Part shown: positions 40,364 to 40,430 of the stretch, piece after piece
Layout: every line of letters starts with the position of its first letter
How positions within the stretch are numbered: position 1 is the stretch's first letter
Assembly: GCA_964431735.1 (NCBI GenBank)
Contig: CAYSLJ010000054.1
Location: forward strand, 1 to 40,430
Reading direction: 5' to 3'
Length of the DNA stretch: 40,430 nucleotides
DNA from: CALARM01 sp964431735
Lineage (GTDB): Bacteria > Vulcanimicrobiota > SpSt-956 > JAKJGF01
The notes under the pieces: model-generated
Seen by the model: only the letters and a program-made list of their open reading frames with translations
The model's database searches: none
Told to the model about the DNA's origin: nothing
Translations under genes and position numbers: made by a program

Positions 40364-40430
40364 TGAGTGTAGTGAGTAGTGAGTAGTGAGTAGTGAGTGT
40401 AGTGAGTAGTGAGTAGTGAGTAGTGAGTAG
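40356..40430. repeat. GTGAGTA heptad array running out of the window
   Basis: The array starts on the stop codon of the Wzz/BY-kinase gene and has a 30-bp higher-order unit: three GTGAGTA, one GTGAGTG and a TA dinucleotide. It continues to the last base of the window, so its true length is unknown. Confidence 0.85.

Overview
The window is an AT-rich bacterial chromosomal segment with the standard genetic code (TGA, TAA and TAG all used as stops), strong Shine-Dalgarno sites at many starts and ordinary TTGACA/TATAAT-type promoters. The gene content (Wzz/BY-kinase, polyprenyl glycosylphosphotransferase, signal-peptide proteins, many TPR and PQQ beta-propeller proteins, ComEA, IspG, long-form RtcB with archease) points to a free-living bacterium with an elaborate envelope, probably from a poorly sampled phylum. 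No rRNA or marker protein here fixes the lineage, and I would not name one. No tRNA, rRNA, CRISPR array, transposase or phage gene was recognised.

Layout. 0.3-4.8 kb (minus): a zinc-ribbon/DUF4190 membrane protein, an HNH endonuclease and a 1086-aa PQQ-type beta-propeller protein. 5.4-10.3 kb (plus): three tandem clostripain-family (C11) cysteine peptidase paralogues. Each has its own nearly identical promoter module, and all share an unusual N-terminal leader and a C-terminal DGSP tail. 10.4-15.8 kb: an unrecognised 320-aa protein, small exported proteins, an adenosine-deaminase-type enzyme and a divergent pair of M23 peptidases. 16-27.1 kb (plus): archease, rtcB, Imm17-like, comEA, ispG, a sensor kinase, an NfeD fusion, a dicarboxylate/amino-acid symporter, then an S26 peptidase-PqqD-ABC exporter cassette that resembles a peptide-export module. 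27.4-40.4 kb: a sugar-phosphate transferase and a Wzz/BY-kinase (polysaccharide export) flanking a set of TPR proteins (DnaJ-TPR, TPR-FGE, about 30 TPRs in one lipoprotein-like protein) and a coiled-coil PD-(D/E)XK protein.

The most striking feature is not a gene. Most spacers from 0.3 kb to the last base carry arrays of 7-bp units with a GTGANNN or GTAANNN core (GTGACGC, GTAACGC, GTGAGTA, GTGAAAA, GTGAACA and others). They follow an orientation rule: reading along a gene, the array after the stop codon reads GTGANNN and the array before the next start codon reads NNNTCAC, so a spacer is an inverted pair of arrays. About ten stop codons lie in or directly against a heptad. One array is read through in the 5' end of the large TPR gene and another lies in the middle of the DnaJ-TPR gene. 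Longer repeats (a 125-bp tandem duplication with a third copy 17.6 kb away, and three elements with inverted ends) are also present.
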